The notes beneath the pieces were generated by a model, which saw only the letters and a program-made list of their open reading frames with translations, made no database searches and was not told where the DNA came from. Below are positions 19,183 to 27,769 of a DNA stretch of 39,559 nt, one piece after another; position 1 is the stretch's first letter; each line of letters starts with the position of its first letter. Origin of the DNA: Mycobacterium sp. 1100029.7 (GTDB taxonomy: Bacteria; Actinomycetota; Actinomycetes; Mycobacteriales; Mycobacteriaceae); assembly GCF_001665235.1 (NCBI RefSeq), contig NZ_LZSC01000010.1:1-39559 (forward strand), written 5' to 3'. The position numbers and the translations under genes were made by a program.

Positions 19183-22100
19183 TGTGCTGCTTCGTAGTCC
19201 GAAGATCGACCAGCAGCGTCCAAAACCGAGTCGGCATCCATGCCGATTACCTCCAGATACAACTCGGCGACCTGGTCCAGACGGCCGGGGTCGCGCTCGC
19301 GCCGGCCAAGCAACGCGGCGAGTGTCAACACCGTTCGGTTGGCGAAGATGTCGGCGACCATCACATCCGGGCTGTCCAGCCATGCACGAATGCGGGCCAC
19401 CGCCTGGGTGGCGAGCACCGAATCGCCGCCGAGGGCGAAGAAGTCGTCGTCGACACCCACCCGGCTCAGGGCCAGCAAGTCGGCGATGATGTGGGCCAGC
19501 GCGGATTCCAGCGGCGTCGACGGCGCGCGGTAGCCGGGTGTGCCCGCGTCCGAGCCGGACACCTCGGCCGCCAAGGCTTCGGCGACGGCCCGGCGGTCGA
19601 TCTTGCCGGCGTCGGTGAACGGAATGTGTGCCACCAACGAGACATGACGCGGAATCATGTGCGCGGGAAGCACATCGGCGAGGGCGTCGCGGATCCGCTC
19701 CGGGCTGACGTCGGCGTCGCCGGGGGTTTCGGGACGGACGGCAGCGGCGAGTGTCTCGGATCCACCTGCCCCGGACAGCACGGCCGCCACCGCGATCCGC
19801 ACGCCCGGCAGCCGCCGGATCGCGGCCTCGACTTCACCAAGTTCGACGCGATACCCACTGATTTTGATTCGATGATCGGCGCGCCCGACGAACTCGATGG
19901 TGCCGTCCGGCCAATACCTGGCCAGGTCGCCGGTGCGGTACCACCGCCGCCCGGCATGCTCGACGAAGCGCTCCGCAGTGAGATCGGGGCGACCCCGGTA
20001 ACCGCGGGCGATGCCGCGGCCCGACACCCAGAATTCGCCGGGAACCCAGTCGGGGCAGTCGTCTCCGGTGTCGCTGACGATGCGGCACGCGTTGTTGGCG
20101 AGCGGCGTGCCGAACGGCAGCGCCGTCCAATCCGCGGGCAGCTCGGACGGCTCCAGCACCTCAAAAATGGTGTTGTGTGTCGGGGTTTCGGTCGCACCGC
20201 CGAGCCCGGCGAAGCGCAGGTTCGGCGCCTCGGCGGCAAAGCGGCGCACCACCTCCGGACGCACCCAGTCGCCGCCGGTGGGAATCACCCGGACCGACGA
20301 CAGCCGACCGCGACCCACCTCGATCAGCATCTCCAGCCAGCCGGGCATGAAGTGCAGCACGGTGACCTGGTGCGCGTCGATCAGGCGGGCCCAGGCGTCG
20401 GGGTCGCGGCGCTGCGCTTCGTCGACGACGACGAGGGACCCGCCGGTGCGCAAGGTGACGAAGAGGTCCATCACCGAAATGTCGCCTTCCAGCGTCGACA
20501 GCGCCAGGCATCGGTCCTGCGGGCCGATCTCGAAGTGACGACCGATGAATTCCACCGTGTTCATCGCGGCGTCGTGAGTCACTTCGACGCCCTTGGGTTC
20601 ACCGGTCGAGCCCGACGTGAACAACACGTAGGCCAACTCGTCGGGATCGACTCTCGGTGAGTCGATTTCGGTGTTCGGGGTCACGTCGGCGAGCACGTCG
20701 GCCAGCATCAACCCGGGCACCGGCAACGCCAGCTCCTCGTCGCCGCACACCAACGCCAGCCGCACCCCACCCGTTTCGAGGATGCGCTCGGCGCGCTCAC
20801 GCGGTTGATCGGCTCCGATCGGCAGATACGCCGCACCGGCGGCCAGGATGCCCAGCACCGCGGGCACCTGCTCGGCGGTCTTCGGGCCTACCACGGCGAC
20901 CGTATCGCCGGGCTCGACTCCCGCAGCGCGCAGTGCGGCCAGCACCGTCAGCGCCCGGTCGCGCAGCTGCGCATAGGTGAGGTCGCCGGCACTGGAGAAC
21001 ACCGCGGGCGCTTCGGGCTGTCGCTCGGCCTGCCGAAAGAACCCATCGTGCAACGCTTCTCCGCTGGGCTCGGCGGTGCGGCTGTTGACCGCGTCGCGCA
21101 CCGCGCGCTGTTCGGCGGACAGCGCCGAGCGCTCCGGGCGCTCCCACGCGTCGTCACCGGAAGCCAGCCGGGTTAGCTCGTCGATCTGGTGAGCGAACAT
21201 GGCGTCGACCACGCCGGGAGCGAAGACGCCGTCGCGCACATCCCAATTCACCAGCACGCCCCCGTTGAACTCGGTGACCTGCGCGTCCAGCAGCACCTGC
21301 GGGCCCTGCGAGATGATCCATTCGGGTGTGCCGAATTGCTCGGTGACATCGGCACTGAACAGTTCGCCCAGACCCAGCGCGCTGGTGAAGACGACCGGCG
21401 CCAGCACCTGGGTGCCGCGGTGACGGCTCAGATCGCGCAGCACGGACAGCCCGGAGTAGGCGGAATGTGCGGCCGCGGTCTGCATCGCGTCCTGCACTAC
21501 CTGCGCCCGCTGCGCCGACGTCACCGCGCCCGTCAGGTCGACATCGAGAAGCAGCGACGAGGTGAAGTCGCCCACCAGCGAATCGACATCGGGATGCAGT
21601 GCCTGACGCGCGAACAACGGCACGTTCAACAAAAACCGCGAGCTGGCCGACCAGCGGGCCAGCGCGTTGGCGAAGGCGCCCGCCAACGCCATCGCCGGAG
21701 TGATGCCGCGCGCGCGAGCGCGGGAGAACAGGGCGTCGCGGGTGGCCGCATCCAGCCAGTGCCAGCGGCGGGTGCCACGGCGCGCATCCCGCCCTCCGAG
21801 CGTCGGCGGCATCGGCGGGTCGGGCAGCGCCGCGATGCGCTGCGCCCACCACTGCCGGTCGGCGTCGCGGGCGGGCTGGGGACGCTCCTCGGCGCGCACC
21901 ACGGCCTGACGGTATTCCCGGTAGGTGTAACCCAATTGCGGCAGCTCGCGGCCCCGGTAAAGCGCGACGAGGTCGGACATAAGGGTGCGGTAGCTCATCG
22001 CGTCGGCGGCCTGCATGTCCAGGTCGACGTGCAGTCGGCAGCGCTCACCGGGCAGCAACGTCAGCGCCAATTCGAACACCGCAACGCCGAGCTGCTGGTG

Positions 22101-22718
22101 CGACTTGGTGTCCCGAAGCTCGTCCAGCCGCACGGCAACCCGCTCCGGGTCGAGCTGGCGCAGGTCGGTCACGGCCACCGGGAAATCGCCGCATTCCTCG
22201 GCGGGGGCGATGCGCTGCGTGCCGTCCGGCAGGAAACGGACGCGCAGCATCGGGTGCCGCAGCGCCAGCCGGGTGGCCGCCGCGCGCAGCCGGTCCGGGT
22301 CGATTGAGGCGCCGTCGAATTCGACGTAGAGGTGTGCGGCGACGCCGCCGAACTGTTGGTCGTCGTGGCGGCCCACCCACATCGCGTGCTGCATCGGGGC
22401 GAGCGGAAACGGTTCCGCGGCGCCGTGGCCGGCGTCGGTGTCAGAGGCCGATTCTGCGGGCTGCTCGTCGGGGGTGGCAGTCTGGGAGCTTGCGGCTACC
22501 AACGCCGACCACGCGTCGATGGTCGGTGACGCGGACAGAGCGGCGAAGTCGACGTCGATGCCCAGGCGGCGCCAGCGACCGGCCAGCGACATCATCCGGA
22601 TCGAGTCCAGCCCCTGGCTGATCAGGTTGTCAGCGGGCTGAACAGCGTCAACGCCGACGCCGAGCAGTTCGGCGACCTCCGCACGGATGTCCTCCGAGCA
22701 CGCGGGGGCACGCACCAC
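19179..22718 (-). CDS. mbtB: Mycobactin NRPS MbtB, ArCP-Cy-A-PCP
   Basis: This 1179-residue NRPS receives salicylate from MbtA and makes the hydroxyphenyl-oxazoline head. The aryl carrier domain has its serine in GLDSIRMM near residue 37. The cyclisation domain (about 90-520) has the diagnostic DxxxxDxxS motif (DMQAADAMS near 233-241). The adenylation domain (about 560-1050) shows LFTSGSTGEPKGVEVTH near 700, GDISVMDL, GLGGATETP and Lys in AGKIDR. The terminal carrier serine is in LGGDSVLATQ near 1098. M. tuberculosis MbtB is longer (about 1414) because it ends in a thioesterase that is a separate gene here. Two GTG codons, 22718 and 22715, follow AGGAGGAGG; the second has the more usual spacing, so the start is uncertain by one codon. 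Expression should be iron-repressed through the adjacent boxes. Confidence 0.95.
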   Translation of the reverse strand: MVRAPACSEDIRAEVAELLGVGVDAVQPADNLISQGLDSIRMMSLAGRWRRLGIDVDFAALSASPTIDAWSALVAASSQTATPDEQPAESASDTDAGHGAAEPFPLAPMQHAMWVGRHDDQQFGGVAAHLYVEFDGASIDPDRLRAAATRLALRHPMLRVRFLPDGTQRIAPAEECGDFPVAVTDLRQLDPERVAVRLDELRDTKSHQQLGVAVFELALTLLPGERCRLHVDLDMQAADAMSYRTLMSDLVALYRGRELPQLGYTYREYRQAVVRAEERPQPARDADRQWWAQRIAALPDPPMPPTLGGRDARRGTRRWHWLDAATRDALFSRARARGITPAMALAGAFANALARWSASSRFLLNVPLFARQALHPDVDSLVGDFTSSLLLDVDLTGAVTSAQRAQVVQDAMQTAAAHSAYSGLSVLRDLSRHRGTQVLAPVVFTSALGLGELFSADVTEQFGTPEWIISQGPQVLLDAQVTEFNGGVLVNWDVRDGVFAPGVVDAMFAHQIDELTRLASGDDAWERPERSALSAEQRAVRDAVNSRTAEPSGEALHDGFFRQAERQPEAPAVFSSAGDLTYAQLRDRALTVLAALRAAGVEPGDTVAVVGPKTAEQVPAVLGILAAGAAYLPIGADQPRERAERILETGGVRLALVCGDEELALPVPGLMLADVLADVTPNTEIDSPRVDPDELAYVLFTSGSTGEPKGVEVTHDAAMNTVEFIGRHFEIGPQDRCLALSTLEGDISVMDLFVTLRTGGSLVVVDEAQRRDPDAWARLIDAHQVTVLHFMPGWLEMLIEVGRGRLSSVRVIPTGGDWVRPEVVRRFAAEAPNLRFAGLGGATETPTHNTIFEVLEPSELPADWTALPFGTPLANNACRIVSDTGDDCPDWVPGEFWVSGRGIARGYRGRPDLTAERFVEHAGRRWYRTGDLARYWPDGTIEFVGRADHRIKISGYRVELGEVEAAIRRLPGVRIAVAAVLSGAGGSETLAAAVRPETPGDADVSPERIRDALADVLPAHMIPRHVSLVAHIPFTDAGKIDRRAVAEALAAEVSGSDAGTPGYRAPSTPLESALAHIIADLLALSRVGVDDDFFALGGDSVLATQAVARIRAWLDSPDVMVADIFANRTVLTLAALLGRRERDPGRLDQVAELYLEVIGMDADSVLDAAGRSSDYEAAQ

Positions 22719-22733
22719 GAACCTCCTCCTGAA

Positions 22734-22752
22734 TTAGCACAGGCTGCCCTAA
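22734..22752. promoter_or_regulatory. IdeR iron box 1
   Basis: TTAGCACAGGCTGCCCTAA matches the mycobacterial IdeR consensus TTAGGNTAGGCTAACCTAA at 14 of 18 defined positions by hand count. It sits 16 bases upstream of the mbtB start, between divergent mbtB and mbtA, where iron-loaded IdeR is known to repress mycobactin genes in M. tuberculosis. Confidence 0.85.
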
Positions 22753-22770
22753 TTTGTTTGGCTACCCTAT
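22752..22770. promoter_or_regulatory. IdeR iron box 2 (weaker)
   Basis: ATTTGTTTGGCTACCCTAT matches the IdeR consensus at about 12 of 18 defined positions, with the GGCTA core and CCTA intact. It directly abuts box 1, sharing one base, which would place two IdeR dimers side by side. It ends 47 bases before the mbtA start, so it probably serves the mbtA promoter. Confidence 0.6.
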
Positions 22771-22817
22771 CCTCTATGCCTGGCGCTTTGCTACCAAGCC
22801 CCCATTAAGGAGCCCTG

Positions 22818-24458
22818 GTGATCCCGAACACAGCACCACCCTCCGACGGCGTCGCGGGCTTCGTGCCGTTCCCCGGCGACCGGGCCGCCGCCTACCGCGC
22901 GGCGGGCTATTGGGCGGGCCGGCCGCTGGACACGGTGCTGACCGATGCGGCCGCGCGCTGGCCCAACAGGATCGCTGTGCGAGACGCCGCCTCCGACGGG
23001 AGCCTGACGTTCGCCGAACTCGACGAGCGGGCCAACCGCGCCGCGGCGGGGCTGCGGGGCCTGGGCATTGCGCCCGGCGACCCGGTACTGCTGCAGCTAC
23101 CCAACGGCTCCGAATTCGCGGTGGCGCTGTTCGCGTTGTTGCGGGCGGGCGCGACGCCGGTGCTGTGTCTGCCCGGCCATCGCGCCGCGGAGCTGGGGCA
23201 CTTCGCCGCGGTCAGCGAGGCCACCGGGCTGTTGATCGCCGACCAGGCGAACGGTTTCGACTACCGGGCGATGGCACGCGAGCTGACCGGTGAGCACCCC
23301 GGCCTGCGGCACGTCATTGTCGATGGCGATGCCGAGTCGTTCGTTTCCTGGGCTCAGCTGCGCGACGCGGCCGCCGGCCCGCCTGTGGTGCCGGCCGACA
23401 CCGGATCGCCTGCGCTGCTGCTGGTTTCGGGTGGCACTACCGGCCTGCCCAAGCTCATCCCCCGCACCCACGACGACTATCTGTTCAACGCGACCGCGAG
23501 CGCCGAACTGTGCGGTCTGCGCTCAGACGACGTCTATCTGGTGGTGCTGTCGGCGGGCCACAACTTCCCGCTGGCCTGCCCGGGTCTGCTGGGCGCGATC
23601 TCGGTGGGGGCAACGACGGTGTTCGGCACCGATCCCAGCCCCGAGGCCGCCTTCAGCGCCATCGACCGCTACGGCGTCACCGTCACCGCGCTGGTGCCGG
23701 CGCTGGCCAAACTGTGGGCGCAGGCCTGCGACTGGGAACCGGTGACACCGAAAACGTTGCGGCTCTTGCAGGTTGGTGGAGCGCGGTTGGAGCCTGAGGA
23801 CGCCCGTCGGGTTCGGGAGACGTTGACGCCCGGGCTGCAGCAGGTGTTCGGGATGGCCGAGGGGCTGCTGAACTACACCCGCCTCGACGACCCGGCCGAC
23901 GTAATCGAGCAGACCCAGGGCCGGCCGTTGTGCGCGGCGGACGAACTGCGCATCGTCGACGGCGCGGGTGAGCCGGTGGCGCCCGGCGACGAGGGCGAGC
24001 TGCTGGTGCGCGGGCCCTACACCCTGAACGGCTACTTTCGGGCCGAGCGCGACAACCAACGCAGCTTCGATCCACACGGGTTCTACCGCAGCGGCGATCT
24101 GGTGCGCCGGCGCGACGACGGCAATCTGGTGGTCACCGGTCGGGTGAAAGACGTGATCACCCGGGCCGGCGAGACGATTTCCGCCCAGGATCTCGAAGAG
24201 CAGATGCTAAGCCACCCGGCCATCTTCTCGGCCGCCGCCGTGCCGCTGCCGGATCCGTATCTGGGGGAAAAGATCTGCGCGGCAGTGGTTTTCACGGGCG
24301 AGCCAATCGGTCTCGCTGAGCTCAACGCCCATCTGGATCAGCGCGGCGTCGCCTCGCACTCTCGGCCCGACGTGCTGGTCGCGATGCCGACGCTGCCCAC
24401 CACGCCGATCGGCAAGATCGACAAGAAGGCGATCGTGCGTCAAGTCGGGGCGGCGTAG
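22818..24458 (+). CDS. mbtA: Salicyl-AMP ligase MbtA
   Basis: This 546-residue ANL-family enzyme is close to M. tuberculosis MbtA (565) and to EntE/DhbE. It activates salicylate with ATP and transfers it to the aryl carrier domain of MbtB. Motifs seen: LLLVSGGTTGLPKLIPRTHDDY near 200-220 (P-loop-like; the GGTTG form is common in aryl-acid ligases), VFGMAEGLLNYTR, YRSGDLVRR near 423, and the catalytic Lys in PIGKIDKKAI near 535. The start is GTG 22818 with AAGGAG at 22807-22812. It diverges from mbtB and shares the iron-box region. Salicylate synthase (mbtI) is not beside it. Confidence 0.95.
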   Translation: MIPNTAPPSDGVAGFVPFPGDRAAAYRAAGYWAGRPLDTVLTDAAARWPNRIAVRDAASDGSLTFAELDERANRAAAGLRGLGIAPGDPVLLQLPNGSEFAVALFALLRAGATPVLCLPGHRAAELGHFAAVSEATGLLIADQANGFDYRAMARELTGEHPGLRHVIVDGDAESFVSWAQLRDAAAGPPVVPADTGSPALLLVSGGTTGLPKLIPRTHDDYLFNATASAELCGLRSDDVYLVVLSAGHNFPLACPGLLGAISVGATTVFGTDPSPEAAFSAIDRYGVTVTALVPALAKLWAQACDWEPVTPKTLRLLQVGGARLEPEDARRVRETLTPGLQQVFGMAEGLLNYTRLDDPADVIEQTQGRPLCAADELRIVDGAGEPVAPGDEGELLVRGPYTLNGYFRAERDNQRSFDPHGFYRSGDLVRRRDDGNLVVTGRVKDVITRAGETISAQDLEEQMLSHPAIFSAAAVPLPDPYLGEKICAAVVFTGEPIGLAELNAHLDQRGVASHSRPDVLVAMPTLPTTPIGKIDKKAIVRQVGAA

Positions 24459-24498
24459 TCAGTCGCGGCCGCCGGCGTCCCCGAGACGTCGAGTGGGG

Positions 24499-24584
24499 AA
24501 CTCACGGCTTCGGGTGTGCGCTGACGGCGGCCTGCTCCGGCGCGTCGGCGCCGCCCTCGCACACCCGGCGCCGTCACCGCACAC
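24499..24584. repeat. 86-bp intergenic imperfect palindrome, copy A
   Basis: Begins AACTCACGGCTTCGGGTGTG and ends GCCGTCACCGCACAC. Its right half, reverse-complemented (GACGGCGCCGGGTGTGCG), resembles its left half (CACGGCTTCGGGTGTGCG), so it can form a long GC-rich hairpin. A second copy of identical length lies at 27635-27720; by hand count 69 of 86 bases agree. It occupies most of the gap between convergent mbtA and tetR and may act as a bidirectional terminator. I suspect a dispersed mycobacterial intergenic repeat, but cannot name it. Confidence 0.75.
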
Positions 24585-24585
24585 T

Positions 24586-25251
24586 CTACGGGCGCGGCAA
24601 CCCATAACGCATGGCGATCCCGTTGAGCAGCATGTCGATTCGCTCGTCGAAGGAGTCGTCGCCGAATGGGTCGTAGTGTGAGGCGGCGACGGCACGCAGG
24701 GTCGGATAGTCCTGGGGTGCGCTGCGGGCGGTCATGCCGAAGATCCGCGCCAACCAGGGGTGGCCGCGCTCGGCATGAATGCGCTCCCGGTGGGTTTCGG
24801 TGACCGTACCCATCGCCAGCGCGGTGACCGCGGCCCACACCGACATGGCGTGGTCGGGCTCGAGGCCCTGCGCGCGCAGCGCCTCCAGCGCATGCCCGAT
24901 GTACTCCATCTCACCGTCGTCCTTGACTCCTCCGTTGAGAAACTTTTCCAGCAGCGCGGGTTCGACCGACAATGCGCCGCGGATGTAGGCCGCATAGTTG
25001 CGCAGCCAATGCGCCCAGTGTTGACCGTCATAGCGCGGCGGCGGGTTGCTCACCAACGCGTATTGGGCTGCGACGCGCAGCAATTCGTCCTTGTTCTTGA
25101 CGTGGTGATACAAGCCGGGCAGGCTCACGCCGAGGCGCTCGGCAACGCGGCGCATCGTGGCGTTGGCGGTCCCGAGTTCGAGCACCGCCTCGGCGATCGC
25201 CTGGCGGTCGATGCTCGACGGACGGCCTCGACGTGGTGCCTGCGGTGTCAT
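24586..25251 (-). CDS. TetR-family transcriptional regulator
   Basis: This 221-residue protein has an N-terminal basic segment (PRRGRPSSIDR) followed by a TetR helix-turn-helix: MRRVAERLGVSLPGLYHHVK, then NKDELL, at about residues 35-60. The C-terminal ligand-binding half is of no class I recognise. ATG 25251 forms ATGA with the stop of the molybdopterin oxidoreductase gene, so the two are co-translated; the longer frame to 25314 overlaps that gene. The arrangement suggests it controls that enzyme and its own synthesis, probably through the palindrome at 27572-27586. Ligand unknown. Confidence 0.9.
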   Translation of the reverse strand: MTPQAPRRGRPSSIDRQAIAEAVLELGTANATMRRVAERLGVSLPGLYHHVKNKDELLRVAAQYALVSNPPPRYDGQHWAHWLRNYAAYIRGALSVEPALLEKFLNGGVKDDGEMEYIGHALEALRAQGLEPDHAMSVWAAVTALAMGTVTETHRERIHAERGHPWLARIFGMTARSAPQDYPTLRAVAASHYDPFGDDSFDERIDMLLNGIAMRYGLPRP

Positions 25252-27539
25252 ACCGATACCGCCACGCGTTCGTCGCTGCCGTCGGCATCGACCGCGACGG
25301 CCCGCACCTGGCACGGCACCCCGTTGACGGCGTGGGTGTTACTCGGCACGTCGATCACGTCGACGGGGTTGAGCAAGTTGCTGTTGACGCCGGGATGGGC
25401 GTTGGCGGTCGCGAGCTGAGTCCCGTGCAGGCCGTGTCCCCAGCCGTGCGGCAGCGACACCACACCCGGCATCATCTCGTCGCTGACTTCGGCAGCGACG
25501 GTCACCGCGCCCTCGGACGTGCTGACCCGCGCCGGCTTGCCGTCGGCCAGCCCGATCCGCGCCGCGTCGTCGGGGTGGATCAGCAACGTGCACCGATCCC
25601 GCCCACGCATCAGCGACGGAACATTGTGCAGCCACGAGTTGTTCGACCGCAGGTGACGCCGGCTGACCAACACCATCCCGGGGTCGGGGCGGGTCAGCCG
25701 CGCGGCGAGCCGGGGAACGTCGTCGGCAAGACGGGGATGAAATAATTCGACCTTGCCCGACGGCGTGGACACCGACTCGTCGAGGCGGCCGCCCGCCAGC
25801 TCGGCCAGTCGGATGCCATCCGGGTACTCGCGCACCTTGGCCAGGGTCAGCCCTTCGGGATGCTCGCCGAACCGGTCGCCCCAGGGACCCACTCGAATCC
25901 CCAAGTCCGCCAGTCGTTCCGGACCTCGATCGGACAACGCCTTCAGCACGGCCTCGGCGTCGCAACCGGTGAGCGGATTGTCCGGCAGTCCCGACATCGT
26001 CGCGATCAGCCCGCCGACGTACAGGTCGTCGAGGGCGGCGACGTCGACGTCGGTCACCGGCGTACCGAACATCGCACCGCCCAGGCGTAGCAACAACTCC
26101 CACTCGCCGGGGCGCCCGGGTTCGGGTTCGAAGACCGGGTCCGACCATTTCACGCAGGACGCCACCGAGTACATCCAATACAGGTCGTCGATGTGCGAAC
26201 GCTCCAACGGCGACAGCCCGGGCAGGATCACGTGGGCGTGCCGGGTGGTCTCGTTGAGCCAGTTGTCGATGGCGATCATCGCGTCCAGCCGAGGCAGTGC
26301 CGCCGAGAGCCGGCCCGCGCCGGGGGCCGACACCGCGGGGTTGCCGGCGACGGTGATCAGGCCCCGCAACCGGCCCGGTCCGGGAGTGTCGATCTCCTCG
26401 GCCAGGCAGCCAATGGGATACTGTCCCAACACTTCCGGCGCACCACGCACCCGACTGTGGAACCGGCCGAACTGCCAGCCCTCGCCGACCTGGTCGGGTG
26501 GCTTGCTGAACATCGGCGACCACACCGGGGGCTTGGGGAACACCGCGCCGCCCGCCCGGTCCAGCGAACCCAATGCGGTGTTGATGACGAACACCAACCA
26601 GGTCGCCAGGGTGCCGAATTCTTGCGTGCAGGCCCCGATTCGGCTGTACAGCACCGGATTATCAGCGTGCGCAAGCTCTTCGGCGAGGCGGCGGATGGTT
26701 GCCGGGGCGATGCCGGTGACCGGACCGACCCGCTCGGGGGTGAAATCGTCCGCCAGCGCGATGACCTCATCGAGACCGACGACACGGTCGCGCAAGTGTT
26801 CCGGACGGCGGATCCAGCCGTTTTCGTGCAGCGTGCGCAGGATCGCGAACAGCAGCAGCGCGTCGGTGCCGGGCTGAATCGGTACCCATTCGCTGGCGCG
26901 GCGCGCCGTTTGGGTGCGTCGCGGGTCCACGACCACGACCCGTCCGCGGGCCGCGATGTCGGCGAGCAGGCCCATGATGTCGGGTGCGGACAGCATCGAG
27001 CCCTGCGACGCCGACGGGTTGGCGCCCAGGATCATCAGGTGATCGGTGTGCGGCAGGTCGGGTATCGGCGCGTTCCACATCGTTCCGAAGACCAGCGTTC
27101 CCACCACGTTCAGCGGCCACTGGTCGACGGTGCCCGGCGAGTAGTAGGCCTGCATGCCGGCCGCTTGGGCGAAGCCGATCAGTGCCCCGATGTGAGTGTT
27201 CAGCGCGTGATTGTGGGCCACCGGATTGCCGACGTAGACGGTCAGAGCGCCGGCACCGTCGGTGTCGAGCACTGGACGCAGCACCCGCTCGGCTTCAGCG
27301 AACGCGTCGTCCCACGAAACCTCGACGTGGCTGCCGTCGGGCCGGCGCACCAGCGGCCGCCGCAACCGATCCGGATCGGCGTGAATATGGTTCAGCGACA
27401 CGCCTTTTGGGCAGAGGTGTCCCCGCGACCACACATCGTCGGCGTTGCCGTGGATGCGTGCTACCCGGCCCTCGTTGACGTGGACCCGCAGCCCGCACAT
27501 CGCTTCGCACAGCGGACACGTGACCTTGTGCTCGACCAT
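25248..27539 (-). CDS. Molybdopterin oxidoreductase with N-terminal [4Fe-4S] cluster
   Basis: This 763-residue protein belongs to the DMSO-reductase/formate-dehydrogenase-like superfamily. The cluster-binding cysteines are C8, C11, C15 (CPLCEAMC) and C43 (GHLCPKG). Further family features are SWDDAFAEAERVL, LMILGANPSASQGSM, VVVDPRRTQTA (bis-MGD binding), and a C-terminal molydopterin dinucleotide-binding domain with VSLPHGWGHGLHGTQLA. There is no Tat signal, so it probably acts in the cytoplasm. Electron partner and substrate are unknown. The start at ATG 27539 follows GGGAG and puts the cysteines at the usual distance from the N-terminus; an alternative ATG is at 27563, and the frame to 27740 runs through a repeat and is unlikely to be translated. 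It lies between the two 86-bp repeats and is coupled to tetR. Confidence 0.92.
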   Translation of the reverse strand: MVEHKVTCPLCEAMCGLRVHVNEGRVARIHGNADDVWSRGHLCPKGVSLNHIHADPDRLRRPLVRRPDGSHVEVSWDDAFAEAERVLRPVLDTDGAGALTVYVGNPVAHNHALNTHIGALIGFAQAAGMQAYYSPGTVDQWPLNVVGTLVFGTMWNAPIPDLPHTDHLMILGANPSASQGSMLSAPDIMGLLADIAARGRVVVVDPRRTQTARRASEWVPIQPGTDALLLFAILRTLHENGWIRRPEHLRDRVVGLDEVIALADDFTPERVGPVTGIAPATIRRLAEELAHADNPVLYSRIGACTQEFGTLATWLVFVINTALGSLDRAGGAVFPKPPVWSPMFSKPPDQVGEGWQFGRFHSRVRGAPEVLGQYPIGCLAEEIDTPGPGRLRGLITVAGNPAVSAPGAGRLSAALPRLDAMIAIDNWLNETTRHAHVILPGLSPLERSHIDDLYWMYSVASCVKWSDPVFEPEPGRPGEWELLLRLGGAMFGTPVTDVDVAALDDLYVGGLIATMSGLPDNPLTGCDAEAVLKALSDRGPERLADLGIRVGPWGDRFGEHPEGLTLAKVREYPDGIRLAELAGGRLDESVSTPSGKVELFHPRLADDVPRLAARLTRPDPGMVLVSRRHLRSNNSWLHNVPSLMRGRDRCTLLIHPDDAARIGLADGKPARVSTSEGAVTVAAEVSDEMMPGVVSLPHGWGHGLHGTQLATANAHPGVNSNLLNPVDVIDVPSNTHAVNGVPCQVRAVAVDADGSDERVAVSV

Positions 27540-27571
27540 CGCCGCTCCCGCCAGCCATGTCATACGAATTT

Positions 27572-27586
27572 TGATAATTGTTATGA
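27572..27586. promoter_or_regulatory. Candidate TetR operator in the oxidoreductase promoter
   Basis: TGATAATTGTTATGA is an inverted repeat (TGATAA against TTATGA, one mismatch, three-base spacer) in an AT-rich island within very GC-rich DNA. It lies 33 bases upstream of the oxidoreductase-tetR operon start. Position and symmetry suit autoregulation by the linked TetR protein; this is inference only. Confidence 0.4.
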
Positions 27587-27634
27587 GAATGCGGCGTCGT
27601 GTCAACGGCGTGCGGGCCGACTGCACCGCGTGTG

Positions 27635-27720
27635 AATTCACGGCTTCCGGTGTGCGCTGACGGCAGCTGGCCCCGGCGTGTCGCCGCCCTGAGCGCACAC
27701 TCGAAGCCGTCACCGCGCAC
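27635..27720. repeat. 86-bp intergenic imperfect palindrome, copy B
   Basis: Begins AATTCACGGCTTCCGGTGTG and ends GCCGTCACCGCGCAC, the same length as copy A with about 80% identity by hand count. Its arms pair as CACGGCTTCCGGTGTGCGCT with GACGGCTTCGAGTGTGCGCT. It lies downstream of the BBE-type oxidase gene and upstream of the oxidoreductase promoter, where a hairpin could terminate the former's transcript. Confidence 0.75.
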
Positions 27721-27769
27721 GCGACGGCAGGCGGCCCCACGCCGGACGGCCAGACGGCCGCAGGCCCGG

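Noticed and set aside
24440..24838. Minus-strand frame covering repeat copy A that encodes the same short peptide as the N-terminal extension of the oxidoreductase frame
   Set aside because: The shared peptide (QRTPEAV) comes from the 86-bp repeat being read in the same frame by chance, not from a real protein domain.
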